A DNA stretch of 42,945 nucleotides from an uncultured Oscillospiraceae bacterium (GTDB taxonomy: Bacteria; Bacillota; Clostridia; Oscillospirales; Oscillospiraceae). The notes under the pieces are model-generated. The model did no database searches and had not been told where the DNA came from. It was given only the letters and a program-made list of their open reading frames with translations. The translations under genes were made by a program, and so were the position numbers. Positions 26,978-34,880 of this stretch are shown here, piece after piece; within the stretch, counting starts at the first letter, position 1; each line of letters starts with the position of its first letter. The stretch lies in assembly GCA_934589705.1 (NCBI GenBank), contig CAKTOH010000012.1, positions 1-42,945 of the forward strand, written 5' to 3'.

Positions 26978-27027
26978 CCCTCATCCGTCACGGCTTACGC
27001 CGTGCCACCTTCCCCCAGGGGAAGGCT
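26978..27027 (+). repeat. 50-bp palindromic repeat, copy D, upstream of the DUF559 gene
   Basis: CCCTCATCCGTCACGGC to GGGGAAGGCT with a TTAC loop in the first hairpin. Its outer 24 bases are complementary to the outer 24 bases of copy C at 22 positions, so the DUF559 gene has terminal inverted repeats. Confidence 0.85.
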
Positions 27028-27097
27028 TTTTACATACTCATACAGCATAATCATAACATAGAATTGTAAATAAAGGAAGAACTTTTTTTGACAGGGG

Positions 27098-27125
27098 TTG
27101 CTTTTTCCGGCGGATGCGCTATAAT
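27098..27125 (+). promoter_or_regulatory. Promoter of htpG
   Basis: TATAAT at 27120-27125 with TTGCTT (27098-27103) 16 bases upstream. A better TTGACA at 27089-27094 is too far away (25 bases). The -10 box directly abuts the CIRCE operator. Confidence 0.65.
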
Positions 27126-27126
27126 A

Positions 27127-27153
27127 TTAGCACTCAGAAGCAAAGAGTGCTAA
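27127..27153 (+). promoter_or_regulatory. CIRCE operator (HrcA binding site)
   Basis: TTAGCACTC, nine bases, GAGTGCTAA: an exact match to the CIRCE consensus. It begins one base after the -10 box, so HrcA bound here would block transcription start of htpG until heat shock. Confidence 0.97.
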
Positions 27154-27190
27154 CTTCACTCTGAATCAAAACAAAGGATGTGCATGATTT

Positions 27191-29101
27191 ATGGAAAAGC
27201 AGCAATTCAAGGCTGAATCCCAGCGTCTGCTGGATCTGATGATCAACTCGATTTACACCCACAGAGAGATCTTCCTCCGGGAGATCATCTCCAACGCCTC
27301 CGATGCCATCGATAGGCTGGCCTACACCGCCCTGACCGACGATAAGGTAGGCCTATCTCGGGACGACTTCGCCATCACCATCACCCGTGACCCGGAGAAT
27401 CGTACTCTGACCGTCTCCGACAACGGCATCGGTATGAACAAGGCCGAGATGGAAGAAAACCTGGGCACCATCGCCAAGTCCGGCTCCCTGGGCTTCAAGC
27501 AGGCCATGGAGAAGAAGGAGGACATCGACATCATCGGCCAGTTTGGCGTGGGCTTCTACTCTGCCTTTATGGTAGCCTCCTCCGTCACCGTGATTTCCCG
27601 GAAGTACGGCGAGGACACCGGCTGGAAGTGGGTCTCCGACGGCACCGACGGCTACACCATTGAGGAAACCGCCAAGGATGCCCCGGGCACCGACGTGATC
27701 ATGACCCTGAAGGCGGACACCGACGACGACAAGTATTCCCAGTTCCTGGAAGAATACGAAATTCGGAACCTGATCCGCAAGTATTCCGACTACATCCGCT
27801 ACCCCATCCGGATGGAGGTCACCAAGACCCGTCCCGTGGAGGAAGCCGCCGCAGAGGGCGAGGATGCCGAAAAGAAGGAGCCTAAGTACGAGGAGTACCA
27901 GGAGATGGAAACCCTGAACTCCATGGTGCCCATCTGGCAGCGGGCCAAGAAGGATGTCACCGAGGAGGAGTACGACAACTTCTATCGGGAGAAGTTCTTC
28001 GACTACACCAAGCCTCTGAAGGTGATCCATTCCAGCGTGGAAGGCGCCGTCAGCTTCAAGGCTCTGCTGTATATCCCCGGCAAGGCTCCCTACGACTTCT
28101 ACAGCAAGGACTTCAAGCGGGGCTTGCAGCTGTATTCCTCCGGCGTGATGATTATGGAAAACTGCGAGGATCTGCTGCCTGAGCACTTCCGGTTCGTCCG
28201 GGGCGTGGTGGACAGCCAGGATTTGTCCCTGAACATCAGCCGGGAAATGCTCCAGCACAACCGTCAGCTGACCATCATCGCCCGGAACATTGAGAAGAAG
28301 ATCAAGTCCGAACTGAAAAATATGCTGGACAACGACCGGGCAAAGTACGAGGAATTCTACGCCGTCTTCGGCCGTCAGCTGAAGTACGGCACCGTGGCCG
28401 ACTACGGCGCTCACAAGGAAGCCTGCCAGGATTTGCTGCTGTTCTACAGCCACAAGCAGGGCAAGCTCGTCACCCTGAAGGAATATGTGGATGCCATGGC
28501 CGAAGGTCAGGAGAAGATTTACTTCGCCCCCGGCGAGAACCGGGATCGGCTGGCCAAGCTGCCCCAGGTGGAGACGCTTTCCAAGAAGGGCTACGATGTG
28601 CTGCTCTTTGCCGAGGATGTGGATGAGTTCATCCCCCAGACCCTCATGACCTATATGGAGAAGCAATTCTGCAACGTCTCCACGGAAGACCTGGGTCTGA
28701 AGACCGAGGAAGAAAAGAAGGAGGCCGAGGAAAAGGCCGAGGAAATGAAGGGTCTGCTGACCTTCGTCAAGGAGAGTCTGGGCGATCAGGTCAAGGAGGT
28801 CAAGCTTTCCGCCGATCTGGGCAGCCATCCCGCCTGCATGACTCCCGATTCCGGCATGAGCTTTGAAATGGAGAAGTACATGAAGAAGGCCAACCCGGAG
28901 TTTGCCTTCCCCGTGGGTCGGATTCTGGAGCTGAACCCGGAGCACGAGGCCGTGAAGGCCTTGCAGAAGGCCATGACCGAGGATCCCATCAAGGCCAAGG
29001 ACTACGCCCAGCTGCTGTGCTACCAGGCCCAGCTGATGGCCGAGCTGCCTTTGGACGATCCTTATGCCTATACTGAATTGGTCTGCAAGCTGATGAAGTA
29101 A
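27191..29101 (+). CDS. htpG: Molecular chaperone HtpG (Hsp90)
   Basis: ATP-dependent cytosolic chaperone. The 636 residues are full length for bacterial Hsp90. The N-terminal ATPase shows IISNASDAIDRLAY, DNGIGMNKAEM and GQFGVGFYSAFMVA; the middle domain has the catalytic-loop region FVRGVVDSQDLSLNISREML with its conserved Arg. There is an Asp/Glu-rich linker around 215-230. An in-frame TGA lies two codons upstream of the ATG at 27191, so the start is firm. Control by HrcA is shown by the CIRCE element; in B. subtilis htpG is not HrcA-controlled, so this organism wires it differently. Confidence 0.97.
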   Translation: MEKQQFKAESQRLLDLMINSIYTHREIFLREIISNASDAIDRLAYTALTDDKVGLSRDDFAITITRDPENRTLTVSDNGIGMNKAEMEENLGTIAKSGSLGFKQAMEKKEDIDIIGQFGVGFYSAFMVASSVTVISRKYGEDTGWKWVSDGTDGYTIEETAKDAPGTDVIMTLKADTDDDKYSQFLEEYEIRNLIRKYSDYIRYPIRMEVTKTRPVEEAAAEGEDAEKKEPKYEEYQEMETLNSMVPIWQRAKKDVTEEEYDNFYREKFFDYTKPLKVIHSSVEGAVSFKALLYIPGKAPYDFYSKDFKRGLQLYSSGVMIMENCEDLLPEHFRFVRGVVDSQDLSLNISREMLQHNRQLTIIARNIEKKIKSELKNMLDNDRAKYEEFYAVFGRQLKYGTVADYGAHKEACQDLLLFYSHKQGKLVTLKEYVDAMAEGQEKIYFAPGENRDRLAKLPQVETLSKKGYDVLLFAEDVDEFIPQTLMTYMEKQFCNVSTEDLGLKTEEEKKEAEEKAEEMKGLLTFVKESLGDQVKEVKLSADLGSHPACMTPDSGMSFEMEKYMKKANPEFAFPVGRILELNPEHEAVKALQKAMTEDPIKAKDYAQLLCYQAQLMAELPLDDPYAYTELVCKLMK

Positions 29102-29103
29102 GT

Positions 29104-29134
29104 TTTGCCGGGGTGCCTGACGGCATCCCGGCAA
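29104..29134 (+). terminator. Stem-loop after htpG
   Basis: TTTGCCGGGGTGCC pairs with GGCATCCCGGCAAA (one G-T pair) just after the stop. Only GTTTC follows, so termination is probably partial and the next gene may share the transcript. Confidence 0.55.
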
Positions 29135-29210
29135 AGTTTCCCATTGCCAGAGGCGGCAATCTGTGATACACTTCTCATAGCCTAAATAAAGAGAGTAAGG
29201 TGCGAACTTT

Positions 29211-29867
29211 ATGCGTATGACAATGAATTTACTGGTTTTGCTGCTGCAAAACCTGGTAGGCACGCCCATGCTGCTGGCTGTGGCCAGCTATGTGCTCACC
29301 GCGTTGACGCTGTACACCATGGCTCGGCGCAGAGGGCTGAAGAATCCCTGGCTGGCCTGGATTCCCGTGGCCGACAGCTGGCTGCTGGGCTCCCTGTCCG
29401 ACCAGTACCGGTATGTGGTAAAGGGAGAGCACACCCATCGCCGGGCGTTCCTGCTGTTCTTCCGGATTCTGACGGCGGTGCTGACCCTTTCCCTGCTGGG
29501 TCTTGTGGGCAGTCTATGCGTCCAGGTCATCGGCGGCATGATGCGCCAGGACGTGATTCCCGATCTGCTTCTGATGCAGATTTTCCGCCAGGCGACCAGT
29601 CTTCTGGTGGTGGGGCTGCCCCTGCTGGGCATTTCCATCGCCTACTGTGTCTTCCGGTTCATGGCGCTGTACGATATTTACCGCTCCCTGGAGCCGGAAA
29701 ACGCGGTACTGTTCCTGGTGCTGAGCATTCTGTTCCGGGTTACCGAGCCCTTCTTCCTGTTCTTCAGCCGGAATAAGGACGGCGGTATGCCTCCCAGAAA
29801 GGAGCCAGAGGAAGCGCCTGACGAGCATCCCAACGACTGGGTGGATACCCAGGAGGATGAGCTGTAA
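29211..29867 (+). CDS. Uncharacterised membrane protein
   Basis: A 218-residue protein I do not recognise by name. It has about five hydrophobic segments (near 5-35, 45-60, 85-110, 125-150 and 165-185), an Arg-rich loop MARRRGLKNPWLAWIPVADS resembling small membrane proteins whose loops read KNPWLAWIP, and an acidic, Pro-rich tail of about 30 residues that should be cytosolic. AAGGTG stands 10 bases before the ATG at 29211. It follows htpG by 109 bases and may be read through from it. No function can be assigned. Confidence 0.75.
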   Translation: MRMTMNLLVLLLQNLVGTPMLLAVASYVLTALTLYTMARRRGLKNPWLAWIPVADSWLLGSLSDQYRYVVKGEHTHRRAFLLFFRILTAVLTLSLLGLVGSLCVQVIGGMMRQDVIPDLLLMQIFRQATSLLVVGLPLLGISIAYCVFRFMALYDIYRSLEPENAVLFLVLSILFRVTEPFFLFFSRNKDGGMPPRKEPEEAPDEHPNDWVDTQEDEL

Positions 29868-29895
29868 ATTTATTAAAAGGCCCGAAAGATACGAT

Positions 29896-30148
29896 GTCAT
29901 TGCGAGCCAGTGCTCACACTGGCGTGGCAATCCGTTCCTCTCGTTCCCCCTTGGCTCCCACTCTGGGGGAGCTGTCACGAAGTGACTGAGAGGGCAAATA
30001 GAACCCTCTTCGCCCCATTCGGGGCACCTCTCCCATAGGAAGAGGCAAGTTGCCCTCATCCGTCACGGCTACGCCGTGCCACCTTCCCCGGAGGGGAAGG
30101 CTTTGAGAACGGATTGCCACACCAGTCTGCGGACTGGTTCGCAATGAC
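29896..30148. repeat. Composite intergenic repeat with GTCATTGCGA ends, copy 3
   Basis: Starts GTCATTGCGAGCCAGT and ends ACTGGTTCGCAATGAC, inverted to each other at 15 of 16 positions. Inside these are CGTGGCAATCCG and CGGATTGCCACACC, also inverted, then a GGCTCCC/GGGGGAGCTGTC unit with GTCACGAAGTGAC (29953-29994), and copy E of the 50-bp repeat. The GTCATTGCGAG...GTGGCAATCC ends resemble repeats seen in many unrelated bacteria. It fills the gene-free stretch 29868-30203. Confidence 0.85.
30053..30102 (+). repeat. 50-bp palindromic repeat, copy E
   Basis: Identical to copy A at 7141-7190 over its whole length, although 23 kb away; it sits inside the composite at 29896-30148. Confidence 0.85.
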
Positions 30149-30164
30149 ATACTGATTACAAACA

Positions 30165-30190
30165 GAGCGCGGTGCTGGTGCACCGCGCTC
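30165..30190 (-). terminator. Terminator-like hairpin after the ATP-grasp gene
   Basis: GAGCGCGGTGC and GCACCGCGCTC form a perfect 11-bp stem with a four-base loop, 14 bases past the stop. The minus-strand tail is TGTTTG, a weak T-tract. Confidence 0.65.
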
Positions 30191-30203
30191 CTTCTTTGCC
30201 TTT

Positions 30204-31397
30204 TTATTCGTACTGAGCGGCAAGGTCATCGTAGAAGGCCATCATTTCTTCTTCCGTGTCGAAGTTGGCCACATACATCTGGTTGGCCATGGCACCGGAT
30301 AGAGCGTCCGGAATTCTTCCCCACATGACCATGTGCGAGCCGTACTTCATCATGACCTCGTAGTCGTCCAGCTTGTAGTGTCTGCCGTCCCGGCGGCCGT
30401 AGAAGGCGCAGTAGTGATGCTTGCCGATGGGCTTGGTATTCCGGTCGAAGGCCACCATATCCGCCCAGATCTTATACACGTCCGTCTCCTGGGAGTAGTT
30501 GTACATTTCCGGGGTGAAGCCGCCGCAGGGCCGCATATTGACTTCCAGCCCCAGTACGTCGCCCTTCTTGCCCAGGCCTTCCTGATCCTCGTTCAGGACG
30601 AAGAATTCCAGGTGGATGAACCGGCTTCTGACCCCGAAGGCCTTCACCGTGGCAAGACCCGCCTGGCGGATTTTCTCCGGCAGATCCTTCACCAGATAGT
30701 AGACGGAGTCATCATTGTTATTCACGATATCCATAATGGAGATGGGGCTGATGTTGCCGGACTCGAAGAGCATGTTGCCCTGGGAATCCACAATGCCGTC
30801 GAAGGTCTGGACATAGCCGTTGACAAACTCCTCCATGATGTAAACCGCCGGATCCTTGGTGTGAATGAACCACCGAACGTCCTCGTCAGACTGAAGCTTA
30901 TAGGTGTTGTTGGCGCCCACCCCGTTGTCGGGCTTGACTACCACGGGATAGCCCACGGTGTGGGCAAATTCCAGAGCGTCCTCCAAGCCCTCCACCAGGT
31001 GATACCGGGCGGTGGGCAGGCCGGCCTTGGCATAGTAGGCCTTCATGGCAGACTTGTACTTGATCTTGTCCATTTCGTCCAGCTTGGGGCCGGTGGTGAT
31101 GTTGAACTCCGTGCGCAGCCAGGCATCCCGCATGAGCCAGTACTCGTTGTTGCTTTCCAGCCAGTCGATTTTGCCGTACTTGAAGGTGAAGAAGGCCACG
31201 GCCTTGAACACCTCGTCGTTGTTTTCCAGGGAGCTGACCTTGTAATATTCGTGGAGGGAATCCTTCAGCTCCTGCAAAAGCTGATCATAGGGGCAGTCGC
31301 CGATGCCCAGCACCCGCATACCGTTGTTTTTCAGCTCCCGGCAGAACTTCCAGTAGGTCATGGGGAAGTTGGGGGAAATAAAAATAAAGTTCTTCAT
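30204..31397 (-). CDS. ATP-grasp ligase-like protein, substrate unknown
   Basis: A 397-residue protein of the ATP-grasp superfamily, which joins a carboxylate to an amine or thiol via acyl phosphate. Motifs are a Rossmann-like start NFIFISPNFPMTYWKFCREL, the ATP lysine in GYPVVVKPDNGVGANNTYKL, YIMEEFVNGYVQTFDGIVDS, and the metal-binding LGLEVNMRPCGGFTPEMYNY. The frame reaches 31427, touching the esterase stop, but that ATG lacks a ribosome binding site; ATG 31397 follows AAGGAG and is preferred. It is the last gene of a three-gene operon with two esterases. It could make an amide or ester-linked small molecule or act on a peptide; the substrate is not visible. Confidence 0.8.
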   Translation of the reverse strand: MKNFIFISPNFPMTYWKFCRELKNNGMRVLGIGDCPYDQLLQELKDSLHEYYKVSSLENNDEVFKAVAFFTFKYGKIDWLESNNEYWLMRDAWLRTEFNITTGPKLDEMDKIKYKSAMKAYYAKAGLPTARYHLVEGLEDALEFAHTVGYPVVVKPDNGVGANNTYKLQSDEDVRWFIHTKDPAVYIMEEFVNGYVQTFDGIVDSQGNMLFESGNISPISIMDIVNNNDDSVYYLVKDLPEKIRQAGLATVKAFGVRSRFIHLEFFVLNEDQEGLGKKGDVLGLEVNMRPCGGFTPEMYNYSQETDVYKIWADMVAFDRNTKPIGKHHYCAFYGRRDGRHYKLDDYEVMMKYGSHMVMWGRIPDALSGAMANQMYVANFDTEEEMMAFYDDLAAQYE

Positions 31398-31427
31398 TTG
31401 TGTCTTATCTCCTTCTATTGCTATCAT

Positions 31428-32180
31428 TCAACCCAGAAGCCACGGCAGGTATGTCTGCACCATTTTGAACCACCAGGGCCAGTCGTGGTTCACGTCCAGA
31501 CCCCAGTATTCAAACCGGGTGTGAATGCCCTTCTGGCAGCACACCGTGTCCAGCCACCGGGTGGATTCCAGCAAAGGCTCTTCCCAGGCACCCTGGCCGC
31601 AGACGATCAGGCTCTTCTGGTGGTTGTACATGTCCATGTAATAGTGGTCGGCAGGCATATTCTGCAAATACAGGCAGGGGCAGTTGTTATAGACCAGGTC
31701 GTCGCAGTAGTCGCCGAAAAACTCCCGGTTGTCGTAGAGGCCGGAAATGGCAAAGCAGCTGTCGAACAGGTCAGGCCGGCGGTAATAGAGGTTTGCCGCG
31801 TGCATGGCACCCATGGAAGCGCCGAAGGTCAGGATTCCCTGGTCATAGCCGTTGGCAAGACCCGCAAGGTGCCGGATAGTGGGCACCATTTCATTGACAA
31901 TGTAATGGAACCACTTTTCGTGGTTTTCGATGCGCCAGCGGTTGTCCGCGCCGACGGCAGCCCAGGCCTCGTTGTCGATGGTGTCCACGGAGAAAACCAT
32001 GCACTTCCCCGACTCGATCCAGGGAGCCCAGCAGTCTGCCATGTGGAAGTCCTCAAAGTCCCAGAACCTTCCCGCCTGGCAGGGAATGAACATGACGGGC
32101 TTGCCGCTTGAGCCATAGATTTTGAACTCCATGTCCCGGCTCAGGTAGCTGCTCCAATGCTTTTCATAGCGAATTTCCAT
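31428..32180 (-). CDS. Alpha/beta-hydrolase esterase
   Basis: A 250-residue protein with the nucleophile elbow FGASMGAMHAANLYYRRPDL (Ser122) and a late catalytic His candidate in GLDVNHDWPWW (His232). The build resembles the esterase D / antigen 85 group, related to its upstream neighbour though poorly conserved with it. No signal peptide, so cytosolic. AGAGAGGA precedes the ATG. It lies 16 bases after the first esterase and its stop is followed at once by the ATP-grasp leader. Substrate unknown. Confidence 0.8.
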   Translation of the reverse strand: MEIRYEKHWSSYLSRDMEFKIYGSSGKPVMFIPCQAGRFWDFEDFHMADCWAPWIESGKCMVFSVDTIDNEAWAAVGADNRWRIENHEKWFHYIVNEMVPTIRHLAGLANGYDQGILTFGASMGAMHAANLYYRRPDLFDSCFAISGLYDNREFFGDYCDDLVYNNCPCLYLQNMPADHYYMDMYNHQKSLIVCGQGAWEEPLLESTRWLDTVCCQKGIHTRFEYWGLDVNHDWPWWFKMVQTYLPWLLG

Positions 32181-32196
32181 TTTCTTCTATCCTCTC

Positions 32197-32952
32197 TTAT
32201 AATCCTAAGCACTCCATAAAAATCGGAATCTGCTGTTCCCAGCTGGCCTCGCAGTGGCTGCCGCCGGGGACAATCCGCAGTGCCAGGTTCACCCGCTTGG
32301 TCAGCAGCAGGTGGGCCGTGGAAATCATGGATTCCTGGGTGGCCGCGTGGTTGAACATTTCCAGCTCGCCATAGTCCATATAGACGGTGGTGTCCCGGCG
32401 GATGTGAGCCCGGGCTACCATTTCCAGCACCTTTCCCGGCGCTACCCACAAACTGGGAGACAGGCAGGCCGCCCGCTGGAACACATGGTTGTAGGCCGTC
32501 ACCCCGTAAAGAGCCATGAGCCCGCCCATGGAGGAACCGGCGATGACGGTGTGGTTCCGGTCGGGCAGGGTGCGGCAGGTTTCGTCAATATAGGGCTTCA
32601 GCTCCTTGACCATCCAGTTCAGCATGGTTCCGCCCTTGCCCCGGACGGTATCGTGCTCGGAATTGGTGTAGGTCATGGGGGAATACTCGATGAGCCGCCG
32701 GTTTCCTTCGTGGTTGCACTCCACGGCGACGATGATCAAATCCTTCGGGTTTTCCTCCAGAAATTTTGCCATGCCCCAGGACTTGCCGTAGGTGGCGTCC
32801 TCGTCAAAAAACACGTTGTGCCCGTCGAACATATACATTACAGGATATCGCTTGTCCGGATTTTCCTCGTAGTCCTCGGGAAGCCAGAGGTAAGCTCTTC
32901 GGGGGCTGTCCCCGGAAAGCTTTGGGATCGTCACATCCCATTTATAGACCAT
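32197..32952 (-). CDS. Alpha/beta-hydrolase, Fes/esterase-D family
   Basis: A 251-residue hydrolase of the PF00756 type (enterochelin esterase, S-formylglutathione hydrolase group). Seen are RYPVMYMFDGHNVFFDED, LIIVAVECNHEGNRR, the nucleophile GSSMGGLMALYG (Ser141) and the catalytic His in VPGGSHCEASWEQQ (His233). No signal peptide, so it acts in the cytosol. First gene of the operon, with GGAGAG upstream of its ATG and a strong promoter at 33004-33032. Members of this family cleave siderophore esters or small thioesters; with an ATP-grasp partner, an intracellular conjugate is likely, but this is inference. Confidence 0.85.
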   Translation of the reverse strand: MVYKWDVTIPKLSGDSPRRAYLWLPEDYEENPDKRYPVMYMFDGHNVFFDEDATYGKSWGMAKFLEENPKDLIIVAVECNHEGNRRLIEYSPMTYTNSEHDTVRGKGGTMLNWMVKELKPYIDETCRTLPDRNHTVIAGSSMGGLMALYGVTAYNHVFQRAACLSPSLWVAPGKVLEMVARAHIRRDTTVYMDYGELEMFNHAATQESMISTAHLLLTKRVNLALRIVPGGSHCEASWEQQIPIFMECLGL

Positions 32953-33003
32953 TTTTCCATCTTCTCTCCAAATAATATGGGCTTTGCGCCAAGTATCCGG
33001 GAT

Positions 33004-33032
33004 AGTATAATCGGAAAGGGGAAAAAAGTCAA
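33004..33032 (-). promoter_or_regulatory. Promoter of the esterase/ATP-grasp operon
   Basis: On the minus strand TTGACT (33032-33027) and TATACT (33009-33004) are 17 bases apart, about 50 bases before the first esterase. Confidence 0.75.
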
Positions 33033-33189
33033 TTCCTCGGAAGTGAAATAGTGTATTTACACAAAAAGCATTCGCCCATAGCCTGTGGACATGCGAAAAT
33101 TGTCCTAACGGCTTTCACGATTTTCTCACTTTTGTGATTTTCTACAAAAGAAATAGGGTTTGCTCCCCAAATTCCGGCGCAAAAAAGCA

Positions 33190-33218
33190 TTGAAAAAGCC
33201 GGATTCTCGGAGTATACT
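33190..33218 (+). promoter_or_regulatory. Promoter of the uracil permease
   Basis: TTGAAA (33190-33195) and TATACT (33213-33218) are 17 bases apart. Transcripts would carry a leader of about 235 bases that contains structured element copy 1. Confidence 0.65.
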
Positions 33219-33265
33219 GACTGGTGATATCGGGGGGATTGGACTTGCAGCCAGCCCTTCCCATA

Positions 33266-33430
33266 GGGGAAGCTCCGATTTCATCGACAAGAGCTGTGAG
33301 CGAGAGATTTTTCGTTCAGTCAAGGAATCCAAAAGGGAGGAATCCTTTGTGGATTTCCCCTTTTGGATTCCGAAGAGTGGGCGGAAAAGATCCGCTCTTC
33401 AGCCGCAGTCGGTGGAATTGGAGTTTCCCC
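33266..33430 (+). repeat. 165-bp structured element, copy 1, in the permease leader
   Basis: Outer arms GGGGAAGCTCC and GGAGTTTCCCC close the element; CATCGAC pairs with GTCGGTG inside; a long apical hairpin pairs GGAATCCAAAAGGG (33324-33337) with CCCTTTTGGATTCC (33358-33371). Unpaired or shared blocks CAAGAGCTG, GAGCGAGAGATTTTTC, AAGATCCGCT and CAGCCGCAG are identical in copy 2 (40353-40515). Stem bases differ but still pair. It explains most of the gene-free 33050-33460; no ORF is supported here. Confidence 0.8.
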
Positions 33431-33460
33431 AAAACAAAAGAAAGAGAGGCACATATTCTT

Positions 33461-34828
33461 ATGGAAAACAACGAAGCGGTTTACGACGTAAGAAAGCTGG
33501 GCACCTCCAAGGCACTGATTCTGGGTGTGCAGCACCTGTTCGCCATGTTCGGTGCGACGGTGCTGGTTCCCGCCCTGACCGGCCTGAACGTGTCCACCAC
33601 CCTGCTGTTCGCGGGTCTCGGCACATTGCTCTTCCATCTAGTCACCGGTCGGAAGGTTCCCGCGTTCCTTGGCTCCTCCTTCGCGTTCCTGGGCGGCTAC
33701 GCCGCCATCGCTCCCGTGCTGGCGGACGGCTCCGCCAATGCAGAGCTGCTTCCCTACGCCTGCTTCGGCGTGGCGATCGCGGGTCTTGTATATCTGGTGC
33801 TTGCCGGATTTTTCAAGGCCTTCGGCGCGGGCAAGGTCATGCGCTACTTCCCTCCCATTGTCACCGGCCCCATCATCATCTGCATCGGTCTGTCCCTGGC
33901 CGGCTCCGCCGTCAGCAACTGCCGCACCAACTGGCTGATCGCCATGGTGGCTATTCTCATCGTGGTGGCCTGCAACATCTGGGGCAAGGGCATGGTGAAG
34001 ATCGTTCCCATTCTGCTGGGTGTGGTAGGCTCCTATGTGTTCGCCCTGATCGTGGATCCCTCCTCCCGGGCAAACGTGGTATCCGCCGTGTCCCAGGCCA
34101 GCTGGTTCGGCAGCCCCGTGATCTGGGACAACACCGTGTTCGCCCTGCTGTCCCGGGAGCATGACGGCGGTCTGCTGGTCACCTCCGCAGTCACCATCGC
34201 CCCCATTGCTCTGGCTACCATGGTGGAGCACATCGGCGATATGTGCGCCATTTCCTCTACCGTGGGCGAAAACTTTGTGGCCGACCCCGGCCTGCACCGT
34301 ACCCTGACCGGCGACGGTCTGGCCACCAGCCTGGCCGCCCTCTTCGGTGCCCCCGCCAACACCACCTACGGTGAGAATACCGGCGTGCTGGCTCTGAGCA
34401 AGGTCTACGACCCCCGGGTCATCCGCCTGGCTGCGGTGTTCGCCATCATCCTGTCCTTCTGCCCCAAGTTCGCCGCACTGATCGTGGCCATGCCCGCCGC
34501 CACCATGGGCGGTGTCAGCCTGGTGCTCTACGGCATGATTTCCGCGGTAGGCGTGCGGAACGTGGTGGAAAATCAGGTGGACTTCACCAAGAGCCGCAAC
34601 GTGCTGATTGCCGCCATGATCCTGGGTCTGGCAGTGGGTGTCAGCTACAACGGCGCCATCGTGATTCCCGTGGGCTCCATGACCATCAGCCTGTCCGGCC
34701 TGGCTGTGGCGGCTCTGGTGGGCATCTTCATGAACGCCGTCCTGCCCGGCAAGGACTATGAGTTCGGCACCAATGCCCAGGGCGACACCTCCGTGAACTT
34801 CGGCTCCAACGCTTACGAGAAAAAGTAA
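33461..34828 (+). CDS. uraA: Uracil permease, NCS2 family
   Basis: Proton-driven uptake of uracil across the membrane. The 455 residues start LILGVQHLFAMFGATVLVPA, as UraA does, and keep the two key glutamates: Glu256 in MVEHIGD and Glu305 in TTYGENTG, with ADPGLHRTLTGDG between them. About 14 membrane segments fit. A frame extends up to 33224 but its first 79 residues are translated from the structured element; the ATG at 33461 with AGAGG upstream is the true start. I see no PyrR-binding attenuator. Xanthine transport is the alternative within NCS2, judged less likely. Confidence 0.9.
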   Translation: MENNEAVYDVRKLGTSKALILGVQHLFAMFGATVLVPALTGLNVSTTLLFAGLGTLLFHLVTGRKVPAFLGSSFAFLGGYAAIAPVLADGSANAELLPYACFGVAIAGLVYLVLAGFFKAFGAGKVMRYFPPIVTGPIIICIGLSLAGSAVSNCRTNWLIAMVAILIVVACNIWGKGMVKIVPILLGVVGSYVFALIVDPSSRANVVSAVSQASWFGSPVIWDNTVFALLSREHDGGLLVTSAVTIAPIALATMVEHIGDMCAISSTVGENFVADPGLHRTLTGDGLATSLAALFGAPANTTYGENTGVLALSKVYDPRVIRLAAVFAIILSFCPKFAALIVAMPAATMGGVSLVLYGMISAVGVRNVVENQVDFTKSRNVLIAAMILGLAVGVSYNGAIVIPVGSMTISLSGLAVAALVGIFMNAVLPGKDYEFGTNAQGDTSVNFGSNAYEKK

Positions 34829-34848
34829 GGTTCTTCAAACGCAAATGA

Positions 34849-34880
34849 CCGCCCCCGGCTGTGCCGGGGGCGGTTTCGTT
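34849..34880. terminator. Shared terminator of uracil permease and cutC
   Basis: CCGCCCCCGGC and GCCGGGGGCGG with a three-base loop, then TTTCGTTT on the plus strand. It lies between the two convergent genes. Confidence 0.85.

Noticed and set aside
33224..33460. A 79-residue N-terminal extension of the uracil permease
   Set aside because: The codons are the structured element, which also occurs outside any gene; the real start has the conserved family N-terminus.
33225..33460. A PyrR attenuator upstream of the uracil permease
   Set aside because: No PyrR-binding hairpin consensus and no terminator/antiterminator pair could be found in the leader.
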